This document shows, piece by piece, positions 23,283 through 33,264 of a stretch of DNA of 35,157 bases (positions are counted from its first letter, which is position 1; every line of letters starts with the position of its first letter). The DNA lies in the NCBI GenBank assembly GCA_014384025.1, contig JACNGQ010000164.1, positions 1-35,157 of the forward strand, read 5' to 3'. The translations under genes were made by a program, and so were the position numbers. The notes below the pieces were generated by a model. That model searched no databases. It was not told the origin of the DNA and worked only from the letters and a program-made list of their open reading frames with translations. This DNA is from Planctomycetota bacterium. Its GTDB lineage: Bacteria; Planctomycetota; Phycisphaerae; Sedimentisphaerales; Anaerobacaceae.

Positions 23283-26200
23283 TTAAAGTTCGGATAAATG
23301 CGCTCTGGCCCACAGGTGATTTATGTTTAACTCGATAGCTTTCTCAAACTGGGCCTTTGCCTCTGTTTGCAAGCCTTTACCTAAGTATCCTAATCCCAGC
23401 AGATAGTGTGTATTTGCCGTTTTGATATTATGGGCTTGTTTTTCTCCGAATTTCGCAAAGAATTCCACAGCAGGACCGGGCTTTGCCGACTCTATTAATT
23501 CGTCGAATATTTTCCCGGCCTTATCTTCCTGCCCGAGTTTCTGAAGGGACAATCCCTTGTAATAGCTAAATTCAGATCGTCGAACCTCAACCGATGCTGA
23601 TTTTTCAAAATACTCATCGGCTTTTTGATTATCACCCAAAGCTTCGTGGGCTTTTCCAATGAAGAAGTAGGTTTGGCAGGTTCTACTGTCTCGTTTCGGC
23701 CTTCCTACGTTTAGGTTTTCAGGATATTCGAGTGCCGCTTCAAAATCATTGAGTGCCTGGCGATATTGTTTGCTGTCGAACTTCTTTTGACCTCTGAGCA
23801 GATGAGCATCGACGTAAACGCTGTGAATCTGGCCTCCACCCTCCCACGTATTGAAGATCCGGCCGGCAAGTAATTCAATCGCCTTATCATATTGCTGTAA
23901 GAGTACAAAAAGAGCGATTTCCCGAGACAGGGCATCATCACGTTTTGTTATCGTAGTATGATTATCTTCAAGAAGCTTGAGTCTTTTCTCGGGCGATACG
24001 CCTCCCGTCTCATAAAGCTGGTCCAGTTCATAATAGACTCTTGGGTCCATTTTGTCACAGGCTATTGCTTTTTCCAGACTGTCAATGGCTTTAGGGAGAT
24101 TATCCTCCATCCTTGCATAGGACAAACCGAGATTTCGATGGACTGTTGAAAAATTATCATCCAACTCCTGTGATTTTTCCCATTCTTTTATGGCTCTTTC
24201 AGGCTGATGGTCGTAAAGAAGATTTCCCAGATAATAAGGAACGAGGGCGTCCGAAGGATTATTATTCATAGCACTACTGAGCACCTCTATTGTCTCCAAG
24301 CGAAATGGAAAACAGTAATCGGGGGGCATTTTGCCTGCTATACGATAGTATGTGGATGCTTTCTGAGTATTTCCCTTTTTCTGGTACAGAAATCCAAGAT
24401 AATAATTGACCATCGGGTGCAGGTGCGCCTGGTTATTTGAATCTAATAATACAGACAGGCACTCAATTGCTTCGTTCCATAAGCCGCAATTGCTGTAATC
24501 AACCGCCATTTCAAGATAGGATTGTACTTCTCCCCTGCTCTTTACCTTTAATGTTTCCAAAGATTCATTTGATTCTTTTCTAAGCCCCGCCGCTTTTTTT
24601 GCGAGGTAAAGCTCATATCCGGCCCAAAAGTCAAGTGTATCAAAGTCCAGAGCATTTAATGCAATTTGAGCTGCGTCTTCAAACTGTCCTAATTGCCTTA
24701 GCACCGCAGATTTCAGATTCAAGGCCTTTGTGTTCCAGGCATTTGTGGCAATTGAGCGGTCTATATGTTTCAAGGCCACATCAAAATCTTGCCTGAGGCA
24801 ATCTATTTCTGCCAGATGGTAATACGCGGCCGTATGAAGTTCATAACTCCATGTTGCTTTATAAAAGGCGTCGTATGCGTCGTCGTACTTTCCCTGAAAC
24901 TTCAAAGCAAGTCCCAGATAGTAGTAGGGCTGACCGCTTTTCGGGCTGGTATAATTTTTTGCTACCCGCTTGACGGCTTGATTTAGCTTTTCCTCTGCCT
25001 GGTTAAACATTCCCCGCTTGAGGTAAAGAATTCCAAGCTCCGTATTGACCCGTGAATCCCCGGGGTCTCTTTTTAACGCTTCTTCGTAATAGGGATATGG
25101 CTCAAGAGCCGCACTGTGAAATTGATCCAGACGCTGGCCTGTTAAGTAAAGCTCTTCGACCGTTTTAATGTCTTCGGGCTTCGAGGGAGGCTTAACCGGC
25201 TTTGGCATCGGAGCGTCTTCCTTTTCTACCGGCTTGTAGGCTATGAGTTCTTCGCCGGTTGAGGACATCAGCGAAACTCGCAAATCTTTCTCACTTACGC
25301 CGGCGTCAAGAGCAACTTCTTTACTGAATGGTTTATCCGGTCCAATATCAATCCGCCGCCTGAAAACCACCTTATCATCAGCGGTTAGTATCACCCTTGC
25401 ATTTTTGTATGCTGATGTGGCATTAAAACCTATTTTTGCTGTGTTTTCCTCAGTAACCTCCAGATTTACAGCGGCCTTAAGGTTGGCGTTCTTTACACTT
25501 GTTATTTGCCGAATCGGATACCAGTATTCCTTAATAATTTTCACTTCATATGGTTGTATCCAGCTATAATCGGGTTGATTGTCTGAATAGGCTCCGGCCA
25601 TAATCTCTATATAAGGGCCGTCGGTTTCGGTGAGCATTTTGTCCCACATTTGGCCGCTCGGACCGGGACCCCATTCCCACAACTTTTTACCCGGAGCGAT
25701 ATGATGATTGGCCACGAAAGCGGTACCTGCTTGTTTGCCGTGGTCATAGCCTGCAAAAAAGTCGTCTTGATAATTCCAGGCAAAAAATGATATCGGTGAT
25801 GGATGATTCTTCCACAAACTGAGGTCCACTCCCTGTGTGTAATCTGTCCCGGAGTAAGACTCGTGCGAAATTGGCCAACGTGCAAACTGGTTCTTGCCGT
25901 GGTAAGTAGCATATTCGGTACTTGGAGGGAAAATAACCTGATAGTCCTGATTTGCATGGACAGCAACATTTGCCCAGCACAGAATAGAGTTGACTAACGG
26001 CGTCCGATTGATAATCTTGATAGTTGCTTCCATATAGGATTTATCAGGATAAACGCTTATACCTATCAACCATTTCATTCTATGCCTAAGCTCTATCTCC
26101 CCAAACCATACGGTCTTGCTGCCATCAGGATTCTCCTGCAGTGTGTAGTCAACCGGCATAAAGGTTGTCGCCCTGTGATGGTGAGGGATGCACCATTCGA

Positions 26201-26624
26201 TGCCCCCGGATATCCATGCACCGAGCATTCCAATAAGGGCCGGCTTTATCACGTGCTGGCGATAAAGAAAGTCGTAGTTGTTGGTTTTGTCTAATGCGGA
26301 AAAAACACGACCTCCGATTTCCGGAAGAACACAAACCTTTACATATTCATTTTCAAGGTAAACCGCCTTGTAAGTTTTATCCTTGCGGCTATCGGTCAAT
26401 ACGTCCTGCATCGGATAAGGATATACCCGTCCTTGTGCCCCCTGGTATGTCCTGCCGGTATAGAACCTTGGATTTGGGTCTGGTTTGCCCACCTCGTAAG
26501 TAGGAATCACGAGCGGCTCTTCATATATCTTTACAGTTGAATCTGCCTGAGCCGGTGTGATAAAGAAAGTGATTAATGTGATTAATAAGATAACCACTCT
26601 GGTAAAATATTTGTTGCCAGCCAT
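23283..26624 (-). CDS. secreted DUF5107 and tetratricopeptide-repeat protein
   Basis: Protein of 1113 residues. A Sec signal peptide (about 1-27, ending AQA) is followed by a DUF5107 beta-sandwich (about 35-375) related to aldose-epimerase folds, with PEIGGRVFSALD, GGIEWCIPHHHRA and a WEWGPGPSG segment. Residues about 495-1113 are roughly a dozen TPR units (A/G-Y/L-x-x-L-G-x-x-Y patterns, for example ELGILYLKRGMFNQAEEKL and YYLGLALKFQGKYDDAY). Start at 26624 with AGGAGG 6 nt upstream. DUF5107-TPR proteins recur in glycan-use loci of Bacteroidetes and Planctomycetes, where a carbohydrate-binding or hydrolytic role is suspected. It is first in the glycan cluster, 19 bp behind the helicase gene. 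Confidence 0.85.
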   Translation of the reverse strand: MAGNKYFTRVVILLITLITFFITPAQADSTVKIYEEPLVIPTYEVGKPDPNPRFYTGRTYQGAQGRVYPYPMQDVLTDSRKDKTYKAVYLENEYVKVCVLPEIGGRVFSALDKTNNYDFLYRQHVIKPALIGMLGAWISGGIEWCIPHHHRATTFMPVDYTLQENPDGSKTVWFGEIELRHRMKWLIGISVYPDKSYMEATIKIINRTPLVNSILCWANVAVHANQDYQVIFPPSTEYATYHGKNQFARWPISHESYSGTDYTQGVDLSLWKNHPSPISFFAWNYQDDFFAGYDHGKQAGTAFVANHHIAPGKKLWEWGPGPSGQMWDKMLTETDGPYIEIMAGAYSDNQPDYSWIQPYEVKIIKEYWYPIRQITSVKNANLKAAVNLEVTEENTAKIGFNATSAYKNARVILTADDKVVFRRRIDIGPDKPFSKEVALDAGVSEKDLRVSLMSSTGEELIAYKPVEKEDAPMPKPVKPPSKPEDIKTVEELYLTGQRLDQFHSAALEPYPYYEEALKRDPGDSRVNTELGILYLKRGMFNQAEEKLNQAVKRVAKNYTSPKSGQPYYYLGLALKFQGKYDDAYDAFYKATWSYELHTAAYYHLAEIDCLRQDFDVALKHIDRSIATNAWNTKALNLKSAVLRQLGQFEDAAQIALNALDFDTLDFWAGYELYLAKKAAGLRKESNESLETLKVKSRGEVQSYLEMAVDYSNCGLWNEAIECLSVLLDSNNQAHLHPMVNYYLGFLYQKKGNTQKASTYYRIAGKMPPDYCFPFRLETIEVLSSAMNNNPSDALVPYYLGNLLYDHQPERAIKEWEKSQELDDNFSTVHRNLGLSYARMEDNLPKAIDSLEKAIACDKMDPRVYYELDQLYETGGVSPEKRLKLLEDNHTTITKRDDALSREIALFVLLQQYDKAIELLAGRIFNTWEGGGQIHSVYVDAHLLRGQKKFDSKQYRQALNDFEAALEYPENLNVGRPKRDSRTCQTYFFIGKAHEALGDNQKADEYFEKSASVEVRRSEFSYYKGLSLQKLGQEDKAGKIFDELIESAKPGPAVEFFAKFGEKQAHNIKTANTHYLLGLGYLGKGLQTEAKAQFEKAIELNINHLWARAHLSEL

Positions 26625-26643
26625 ATGAATCCTCCTGAAGTTT

Positions 26644-28767
26644 TCATATCTTTAAAAGGTTGGCATATTTTACCATCAGCGATTTTGTTTGTCCCGAATT
26701 AAATTGAACTACGACGATACTATTTTCGCCCATTTCAATGAACTCTTTAACCCTGCCGAGGCCAAAAGAATTATGCTTAACCAACTGGTTTGTCTTAAAC
26801 TGAGGTGTCATTTGGCTGATATGGTCATGGTCATCATAACTTTCATCTTCTTCAGTTTGTTCAAATATTTCCCGGCCAAGTTCAAAAATAAACTGCGACG
26901 GTATTGACCGCAGCGTCTGGCCTCGTACTGTCCGGTATCGGGCGTAACTAATATGCAGGCCGGTTTTAGCACGGGTTATTCCGACGAAAAAGAGCCGGCG
27001 TTCCTCTTCCAGCTCGTCCTGGTCTTCTCGGGAATTAGACCGTTCGTGGGGTAATATCCCTTCTTCAACACCAACGATAAAGACATTTTCAAATTCGAGC
27101 CCCTTTGCGGCGTGAAGGGTCATCAGTGCCACATGGTCACTGGATGTATCGTATGCATCGGTGTCGCTGAAGAGAGATATCTGTTGAAGATAATCTACAA
27201 GTGAGGGCTGCTCCGCCTGTTTGTCGTAAGCGGCGGCGGCGCTTATCAATTCGTTAGCATTTTCCAGTGAGCTTTCGCCCTCGGGCCCGGCGGCGAGGAA
27301 AGAGTCGGCTAATCCGGATTCATTTAGAACACGTTCGGCAAGAGGTGCGATCGGGCCGTCAATGTCCTTCTTGAACTGTTCGAGCATATTAACAAATACA
27401 GCGAGCTTTGCCTTTGCCCCTTTGGATAGAGAGTCGATATGCCCGGACTTCTTCATCCCTTCCAAAAGATTGATTCCGTTTTGGGTGGCGTAGATACGAA
27501 CTCTATCTGTCGTTACTTTTCCTATACCACGAGCGGGCGTATTTACAATTCGCAATAAAGCAATTTCATCATCAGGATTGACAAGGACTTTCAGATAGGC
27601 GAGCAGGTCACGGATTTCTTTTCTCCTGTAGAACTCCACCCCCCGGACAATCTGATAGGGTATCTTATTCTGAATAAATGTCTCTTCGAAAGCACGGCTC
27701 ATAGCATTAACACGATAGAATACGGCCATATCTTTTAGGTTGCCGCCCTTTTTAGTCAGCTCTTTTATCTGCTGGGCGACAGCCTCGGCCTCCTGGGCCT
27801 CATCCTCGAAAACATCTATTATTGCATCCGTACCAGAAGGTTTGGTTGGGATAAGCTTTTTATCTTTTCGATTTTGGTTAAATGCAATTAAGCTGTCGGC
27901 CATTGCAAGGATGTTCGGAGTGCTGCGAAAATTCTCTTCGAGTTTGATTATTACTGCATTGGGCCAATCTTTTTCAAAGGCCAAAATATTTCGTATGTCA
28001 GCCCCCCGCCAACGGTAGATTGACTGGTCCGGGTCGCCGGTTGCGCAAATATTGTTATGCTGTGAAGCAAGGGCGGTGGCAATTCGATACTGGGCGTGAT
28101 TTGTATCCTGATATTCATCGATAAGCAGGAATTTGAAACGTTCGCCAAGCTCGCGACAAACATCGGGACAGTCCTGCAGCAAAAAAGCCGTTTTCATTAG
28201 TAAGTCATCAAAATCCAGGCCGTTTCGCTCACTCAGGATACGCTGATAGCACAGATATATTTCGGATAATGTGTTAGAAAAAAAATCGTTGGCATCATTT
28301 CTGAAGGATTCGGCGTCTATCAGCTTGTTTTTCAAAGTGGAAATCACGTCGAGCATTCGGGCGGGGGAAAAGTTGCTCGTATCAAGTTCGCAATCTTTGA
28401 CCGCCTGCTTGATACACCTGGCCTGGTCGGAGGAGTCATAGACGCTGAAGTTGGATTTGATACCGGCTTTGTCTGCATATTTGCGAAGAATTCTGACGCA
28501 TAAAGAGTGAAAGGTGCTGATATGTGCCCCGGCACAGGCGCCAAGGGTGAATGCTCTTTGGCGCATCTCCTCGGCGGCTTTGTTCGTAAAAGTTATTGCA
28601 CAAATATTATACGGATGGACACCTGAGTCAATAAGAGCCGCGATGCGATATGTGATTACGCGGGTTTTGCCGCTGCCCGGCCCGGCAAGAACGAGCAAAG
28701 GCCCTTCAACGTGAAGGACAGCTTTTTTCTGAGAAGGAGTTAATTGTTGCACAAGTGTATCGTCCAT
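26644..28767 (-). CDS. pcrA: PcrA/UvrD-type superfamily 1A DNA helicase
   Basis: ATP-dependent 3'-5' helicase of 707 residues for nucleotide-excision and mismatch repair or replication restart. Motifs in order: Q-motif LTPSQKKAV, Walker A AGPGSGKTRV, AITFTNKAAEEM, Walker B LLIDEYQDT, GDPDQSIYRWRGAD, LEENFRS, LMTLHAAKGLEF and ITRAKTGLHISYARYR. The C-terminal 60 residues match the PcrA-type Tudor-like module (VKHNSFGLGRV). Start 28767 is chosen because it aligns with the family N-terminus; a GTG at 28788 is possible, and neither has a clear ribosome site. Its place between the exporter and the glycan cluster looks incidental. Confidence 0.94.
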   Translation of the reverse strand: MDDTLVQQLTPSQKKAVLHVEGPLLVLAGPGSGKTRVITYRIAALIDSGVHPYNICAITFTNKAAEEMRQRAFTLGACAGAHISTFHSLCVRILRKYADKAGIKSNFSVYDSSDQARCIKQAVKDCELDTSNFSPARMLDVISTLKNKLIDAESFRNDANDFFSNTLSEIYLCYQRILSERNGLDFDDLLMKTAFLLQDCPDVCRELGERFKFLLIDEYQDTNHAQYRIATALASQHNNICATGDPDQSIYRWRGADIRNILAFEKDWPNAVIIKLEENFRSTPNILAMADSLIAFNQNRKDKKLIPTKPSGTDAIIDVFEDEAQEAEAVAQQIKELTKKGGNLKDMAVFYRVNAMSRAFEETFIQNKIPYQIVRGVEFYRRKEIRDLLAYLKVLVNPDDEIALLRIVNTPARGIGKVTTDRVRIYATQNGINLLEGMKKSGHIDSLSKGAKAKLAVFVNMLEQFKKDIDGPIAPLAERVLNESGLADSFLAAGPEGESSLENANELISAAAAYDKQAEQPSLVDYLQQISLFSDTDAYDTSSDHVALMTLHAAKGLEFENVFIVGVEEGILPHERSNSREDQDELEEERRLFFVGITRAKTGLHISYARYRTVRGQTLRSIPSQFIFELGREIFEQTEEDESYDDHDHISQMTPQFKTNQLVKHNSFGLGRVKEFIEMGENSIVVVQFNSGQTKSLMVKYANLLKI

Positions 28768-28825
28768 ATCTGAAACCGGCTGCACCACACCGGTCAGATG
28801 TGTATTAAGCCCAATGGGTGCAGGG

Positions 28826-30613
28826 TCATTTTACTTGTTCTGATTGTTTCCTGAGTTTTTCTACTTCGGCTTCTAATTGCTTGAAAAGCTCCGGTTTTTC
28901 GATTCTTATCCGGCCAAGCAGAGTCTGTCTTAAGTAAGGTGGATATAGCTGGTCATTCAGGAAATCACGCAGCGCAAAAGATCTAAACTGTGGAAGTGTC
29001 GGCAGGTTAATCCTAAATTCAGGGTCATCATGTTTTACCTGGTAATAGTTCCAGACTTGTTCTGCCATTTTTTCACTATTGAATGAACCATCGTCATCTC
29101 GAATTGCATATAAGTAATAACTGTCCCTCAACATCATAGTAATCATTTCTTTTGCGTCATTTATTCCTATAGCATCGAGTTCCTCTTTGAAGCGTTCCTT
29201 CACATATTCATCGACTATAGGATTTTTAAATTCATCCAGGGGGTACAGTTGTCTTAGTTGAGTATAAATTTTTTGTGCCTGGCGTTTGTGCCCGGCATAA
29301 TAGAAGGAATTTACGGCATTCTTTAGCATATTACGATGACCGTTCTGAAGGGATACATAACGGCCCTCGTCTCCGTCATCTTTGTATTTTTCGAGAGTTG
29401 TAAGCACAGATGTGTTGTACGGCTCGAACATCCTCAAATCCGGCCGTAAAAACACTTCTTTAAGTATCCGCTCCTGAGGTTGCTCTGGAGAATCCGGCGA
29501 AGTTGGAGGAAGCTGTAATTCGTAGATGAATATTGTGCCGTTACGGAAGAGATCCTGCAAGCTGTGAAATACGATTCGATCCGCGTTTGTTTCAGTAGAA
29601 TCGATTTCCCTGTCCTGCTCTTGTGCAAGTATTTTTAAACCTTTGACGGCCCAGTAGATTGCGTGACTATCGGGATGCCGCCAATCCAGAGGAAGATGTG
29701 TATTCGGGTCGCTGAAATCAATAGGGCCGCAGCTTCTGTTTACCTCTCGCATTAACACGGGGTCAAGTTTCCATACTTTACGCAACTGCCAGGCTTTGGC
29801 AAAGATGTCAAACTTATTGAGGGCTTCTGAGCCTCTGAAATTGTCTATTGTCTGACCGGCGGCGGGATCAAACCTTTGGGAGTTTTGCCTTAATGACAGA
29901 TAATTGCTCACGAACTCATTATCGTCTAAAAATGCTTTATCGGCTGATTTTAACGCGGTGATTAACGAGGTCATATTCGGATCATTGGTAATTTCCGACC
30001 AGAAGAGAGGTGCTTCGGCGAGTGCATCGAAATACGGATTATCCGCGGAGCCAAGAAGCGGCTCCATTGCCAGGGCCAATTGCAATTTGTAGTATTTATG
30101 TGCATCATCTGATACGCCGCCTATTTTGTGCTGGAATATCCTGCCAAGTTCACGGAAAAGGGTGATGTTTTTGAGTTTATATTTGTCGATAGCCTGGTCA
30201 CGGAGCAGCTCATAACCGTTTCTGACCCATTGCCATCTTTGATCCGGCCGTGTCTCTGGTATGGCGACCGAGATGTTATAAGCCATATTCCATGCGTGGA
30301 ACTCCCATACCGATGCGAATCGAGGCTGCAAGATGGTTATCCATTCTGCAAGCTGTCTGGCGTCGAAGAACTGGCCTTCCTCTTTAAGTTTATCCGCCCG
30401 CATCCATAAGATATCCACGATCAGACCGCGAAAGGCTCCAGTTGCAATGGTTGCGAATGCCAGTGAAGGAGGAATGTTTTCTGGGGTGTCGATTATCAAA
30501 TTCATATCCTGACGCTGGCGATTTATGGAGTCGAGCTGTATGCCGGCGCCGATGAATAGACCAACCGCAAGAACTATACAAACAAAACAGATTATTTTGT
30601 CTCGTAAACGCAT
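28826..30613 (-). CDS. membrane-anchored partner of the ABC exporter (unknown family)
   Basis: Protein of 595 residues with one N-terminal span (about 8-28), the rest probably outside the membrane on one side. The sequence is helical and TPR-like near residues 70-160 (FDARQLAEWITILQPRFASVWEFHAWNMAYNI), with repeated aromatic and Arg/Asp positions. No enzyme motif seen. It begins 18 bp after the permease gene ends, and I recall similar proteins following an ABC ATPase-permease pair in planctomycetes. A scaffold or lid for the exporter is the most likely role (inference). No strong ribosome site is visible, so translation may be coupled. Confidence 0.72.
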   Translation of the reverse strand: MRLRDKIICFVCIVLAVGLFIGAGIQLDSINRQRQDMNLIIDTPENIPPSLAFATIATGAFRGLIVDILWMRADKLKEEGQFFDARQLAEWITILQPRFASVWEFHAWNMAYNISVAIPETRPDQRWQWVRNGYELLRDQAIDKYKLKNITLFRELGRIFQHKIGGVSDDAHKYYKLQLALAMEPLLGSADNPYFDALAEAPLFWSEITNDPNMTSLITALKSADKAFLDDNEFVSNYLSLRQNSQRFDPAAGQTIDNFRGSEALNKFDIFAKAWQLRKVWKLDPVLMREVNRSCGPIDFSDPNTHLPLDWRHPDSHAIYWAVKGLKILAQEQDREIDSTETNADRIVFHSLQDLFRNGTIFIYELQLPPTSPDSPEQPQERILKEVFLRPDLRMFEPYNTSVLTTLEKYKDDGDEGRYVSLQNGHRNMLKNAVNSFYYAGHKRQAQKIYTQLRQLYPLDEFKNPIVDEYVKERFKEELDAIGINDAKEMITMMLRDSYYLYAIRDDDGSFNSEKMAEQVWNYYQVKHDDPEFRINLPTLPQFRSFALRDFLNDQLYPPYLRQTLLGRIRIEKPELFKQLEAEVEKLRKQSEQVK

Positions 30614-30631
30614 AAAAACCGTAAAGAAGAA

Positions 30632-31987
30632 CTACACGATAATTTTAGCAATTTCCCGATAGCTGAAAATAATTAAGGCAAGAACCAACAATAAAAGTGA
30701 TTTAATACAAACCATGACAACGGCGCATCTGGCTAATACCGTCCAGCTCAATAATAGCCCGGGAACCATAAACCTGGTAGGATTGTATTTGTCAAATTGC
30801 GGTAAAAGGCTGACCATCCACTTGATAGTGTAAGTGTAGATTACGCCAACATTTTGACTTAGAAAGCCGAATGATTCCATAACAAAGCCGCTGAAGCACG
30901 ATGTTGAAAAAAGTACAAGGCAGAGCAGTATAGCCACAGGAAAAGACAAAAAAGTCGAGGCTAATATGCCCAGGCATGCCAGAAAAATCAAACGAAACAG
31001 TATTAGAAAAATAACCCTTATAAAGTTGCCTGTGAAAGTATCCGCCTTATAAAGCACTTCTATTCCGTCAGGGGGAAAGAATATAACCGTGCTGTTTAGT
31101 GGATAGTTCTGGAATGCGACAGCCAGACGGCCATGTTCAGGTATAACATTGGCAGGGATTACTATTTCGTGGAAATCCCGAACTGAGTTTTTGTGGACCT
31201 GGTCATAAATGGGAGTTTCGCTTTCAGTGCCATACTTGATATATTGGTAGTCGCCTGCAACCCATCTGCCTAAGACCTGCATATCGGGGGGATTAACCGC
31301 AACGTCGTATTTGAATCTTACAAAGAAATGTTGGGCAAGAGACTTAACGTTGTCGAATTCCCATGTCAGTACCTGACCGACATCGGCAGCTCGATTCGCA
31401 AGCTGTTTTTGCATGGTGATCTGGGCGATCATTTCCTCATATGATACATTTTCAGGTAATCCATTACTTCTTTCAAGTTTCTTGTAAGTATCCTCGACCT
31501 CTTGCGAAACATCGATTGCCGGGACAGTCAGGGATGCTCTTGCAGTAAAAAACTCGTAGTTGGCCTGCATCCGTTCAAGCTCAGGTGCCTTGGTGAATTT
31601 CGGCATGTAGATAGTAATTGTGTATATTATCGCTGCAAATAAACTGAGCAAAACCATATCTAATAATATTACTCCGAGCAGTTTGCCCAGAAGAAACTCA
31701 AATCGTCGGATGGGTTTTGTGATAACTGTATATATCTGTCTTTGCTCAATGTCGCTGGTTACTGTGTAAATAGAGATTATTATCGTTAGTAAACTGAGCA
31801 AAATGCTGGTCAGTGAAAGGCCGTAGCTTACGAAGGTTTGCAGTCTGCCTTTTAAGGTCCCATCGCCTGTGGAAGAAAAACCCAAAGCGGAAAGAAGGAC
31901 AAGCAGCAGGATTAGAAAAACAGCGGCAACCTTCATCCGCAAAGCCTGCTTTATAGTATTTGTGGCGACAGCCCAGATACTACGCAT
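30632..31987 (-). CDS. ABC-2-type permease with large outer domain
   Basis: Membrane subunit of 451 residues. Spans are visible near residues 20-37, 52-78 and 102-130, then a long hydrophilic part (about 131-320) lies between the third and the later spans, followed by four more near 325-350, 355-375, 390-405 and 415-445. This matches the ABC-2/NosY-like family with an enlarged extracytoplasmic domain. The start has AGGAG 9 nt upstream and overlaps the ATPase gene by 8 bp, so the two are coupled. The substrate is unknown: lipid, polysaccharide or protein export are all possible. Confidence 0.85.
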   Translation of the reverse strand: MRSIWAVATNTIKQALRMKVAAVFLILLLVLLSALGFSSTGDGTLKGRLQTFVSYGLSLTSILLSLLTIIISIYTVTSDIEQRQIYTVITKPIRRFEFLLGKLLGVILLDMVLLSLFAAIIYTITIYMPKFTKAPELERMQANYEFFTARASLTVPAIDVSQEVEDTYKKLERSNGLPENVSYEEMIAQITMQKQLANRAADVGQVLTWEFDNVKSLAQHFFVRFKYDVAVNPPDMQVLGRWVAGDYQYIKYGTESETPIYDQVHKNSVRDFHEIVIPANVIPEHGRLAVAFQNYPLNSTVIFFPPDGIEVLYKADTFTGNFIRVIFLILFRLIFLACLGILASTFLSFPVAILLCLVLFSTSCFSGFVMESFGFLSQNVGVIYTYTIKWMVSLLPQFDKYNPTRFMVPGLLLSWTVLARCAVVMVCIKSLLLLVLALIIFSYREIAKIIV

Positions 31988-33239
31988 CGCCTATGTCTCC
32001 TGCCTGTGATTTATCAGATGGCTCTTTGTCCTGGCCCTGGGTGGATTGCTTGCCTGTTAGCTGGTCCAAAATGCTTTTGTTGACTTGCTCGGGCCCAGGG
32101 GCCTGGGATTCGACCGGTTGCGTTGTAATTTGCTCGCTTCTGACAGAGGCATCGGGCTCGGTCTGCTCGGTCGAGCCGGTCAGTTTACTTAACAGTTGTT
32201 CAGCAGGTTCGGGATCGGAACTTTCGACAGGAATCACCTTTTCTGTTGCCGGAGGTTCCGCCTGGCCGTCCTGTGATACCGGTGCAGAGACAAGTTTATC
32301 GAGTATATCTTCCGTAACGGTTTGCTTTGTAAGGAAATCGCCGATTTTTGTAGTGCTGACCGCACCGCTTGTGGTCTGTGCCTGTTTTTGAGCGGCCGCC
32401 ACCGTTCTGATAAAAAATGTTTCGAGTTTATCCATCGGAGAGGTTACCACACACTCGGCATTTTCTTGATGAATTAGCTGCTTTATCTTCTCAATGGTGG
32501 CATCGCTTATGGCATCGGCGGTAATTTGCCTTTTATTTGTCTGCTGTAAGAGGTCACTGACCTGGCCCTGGATCTGGATTTTACCGCCGTAAAGAATTGC
32601 AATTCTGTCGCATACATCTTCGACGTCTGCAAGCAGATGGCTGCAAAGTAAAATTGTCTTGCCGCGTTCGGCAAGCTTCAGGATTAAGTCCTTTATCTGT
32701 CTTGTTCCGATGGGATCAAGCCCGGTTGTCGGTTCATCCAGTATAAGTAAGTCGGGATCGTTTATCAGTGCTTGTGCAAGGCCGATTCTGCGGGCCATAC
32801 CTTTTGAAAACGTTCCGACCGGTCTGTTGGCGACGGCCATTAATCCGACCATATCGAGCAGAGCTTCGATACGCATTTTCCGCACTTTGGCCGGCAGGCC
32901 GAATAATCTGCCGTAAAAATCCAGAGTTTCACGAGCATTCAGATACCTGTATAGATAAGATTCCTCTGGTAAAAAACCGATTCTGGAATTGATTTGAGAG
33001 TCTGTTCCATCACCGCCGAGAATTAATGACTTCCCCTTCGTCGGGTGAAGCAGTCCTAAGAGCATTTTTATCGTTGTTGTTTTCCCCGAGCCGTTGGGGC
33101 CTAAAAGACCGAAAACTTCATTATAACGAACCTGTAAATCCAGGTTGTCCACAGCATAAACCCTGGCCCGCCCCCACCAGTCGGAAAAAATCTTGGTCAG
33201 AGAGAAGGTTTCGACAGCATATTCCATATTTTTTATCAT
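31980..33239 (-). CDS. ABC exporter ATPase with disordered C-terminal tail
   Basis: ATP-binding subunit, 419 residues from this start. Walker A LLGPNGSGKTTTIKMLLGLL, Q-loop GFLPEE, signature TFSKGMARR (a degenerate LSGGQ, as in ABC-2 exporters), Walker B LLILDEPTTGLDP and H-loop LLCSH are intact. From about residue 275 onward lies an E/P/Q/S/T-rich, low-complexity tail with three copies of a short hydrophobic motif (ILDKLVS, LLSKLTG, ILDQLTG). Start 33239 is favoured over a GTG at 33311 that would overlap the P-type ATPase by 47 bp; 33227 is also possible. It overlaps the permease gene by 8 bp, giving a three-gene exporter unit. Confidence 0.88.
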   Translation of the reverse strand: MIKNMEYAVETFSLTKIFSDWWGRARVYAVDNLDLQVRYNEVFGLLGPNGSGKTTTIKMLLGLLHPTKGKSLILGGDGTDSQINSRIGFLPEESYLYRYLNARETLDFYGRLFGLPAKVRKMRIEALLDMVGLMAVANRPVGTFSKGMARRIGLAQALINDPDLLILDEPTTGLDPIGTRQIKDLILKLAERGKTILLCSHLLADVEDVCDRIAILYGGKIQIQGQVSDLLQQTNKRQITADAISDATIEKIKQLIHQENAECVVTSPMDKLETFFIRTVAAAQKQAQTTSGAVSTTKIGDFLTKQTVTEDILDKLVSAPVSQDGQAEPPATEKVIPVESSDPEPAEQLLSKLTGSTEQTEPDASVRSEQITTQPVESQAPGPEQVNKSILDQLTGKQSTQGQDKEPSDKSQAGDIGDA

Positions 33240-33264
33240 GTTGCTTATTACCGGATTTTTGCCA

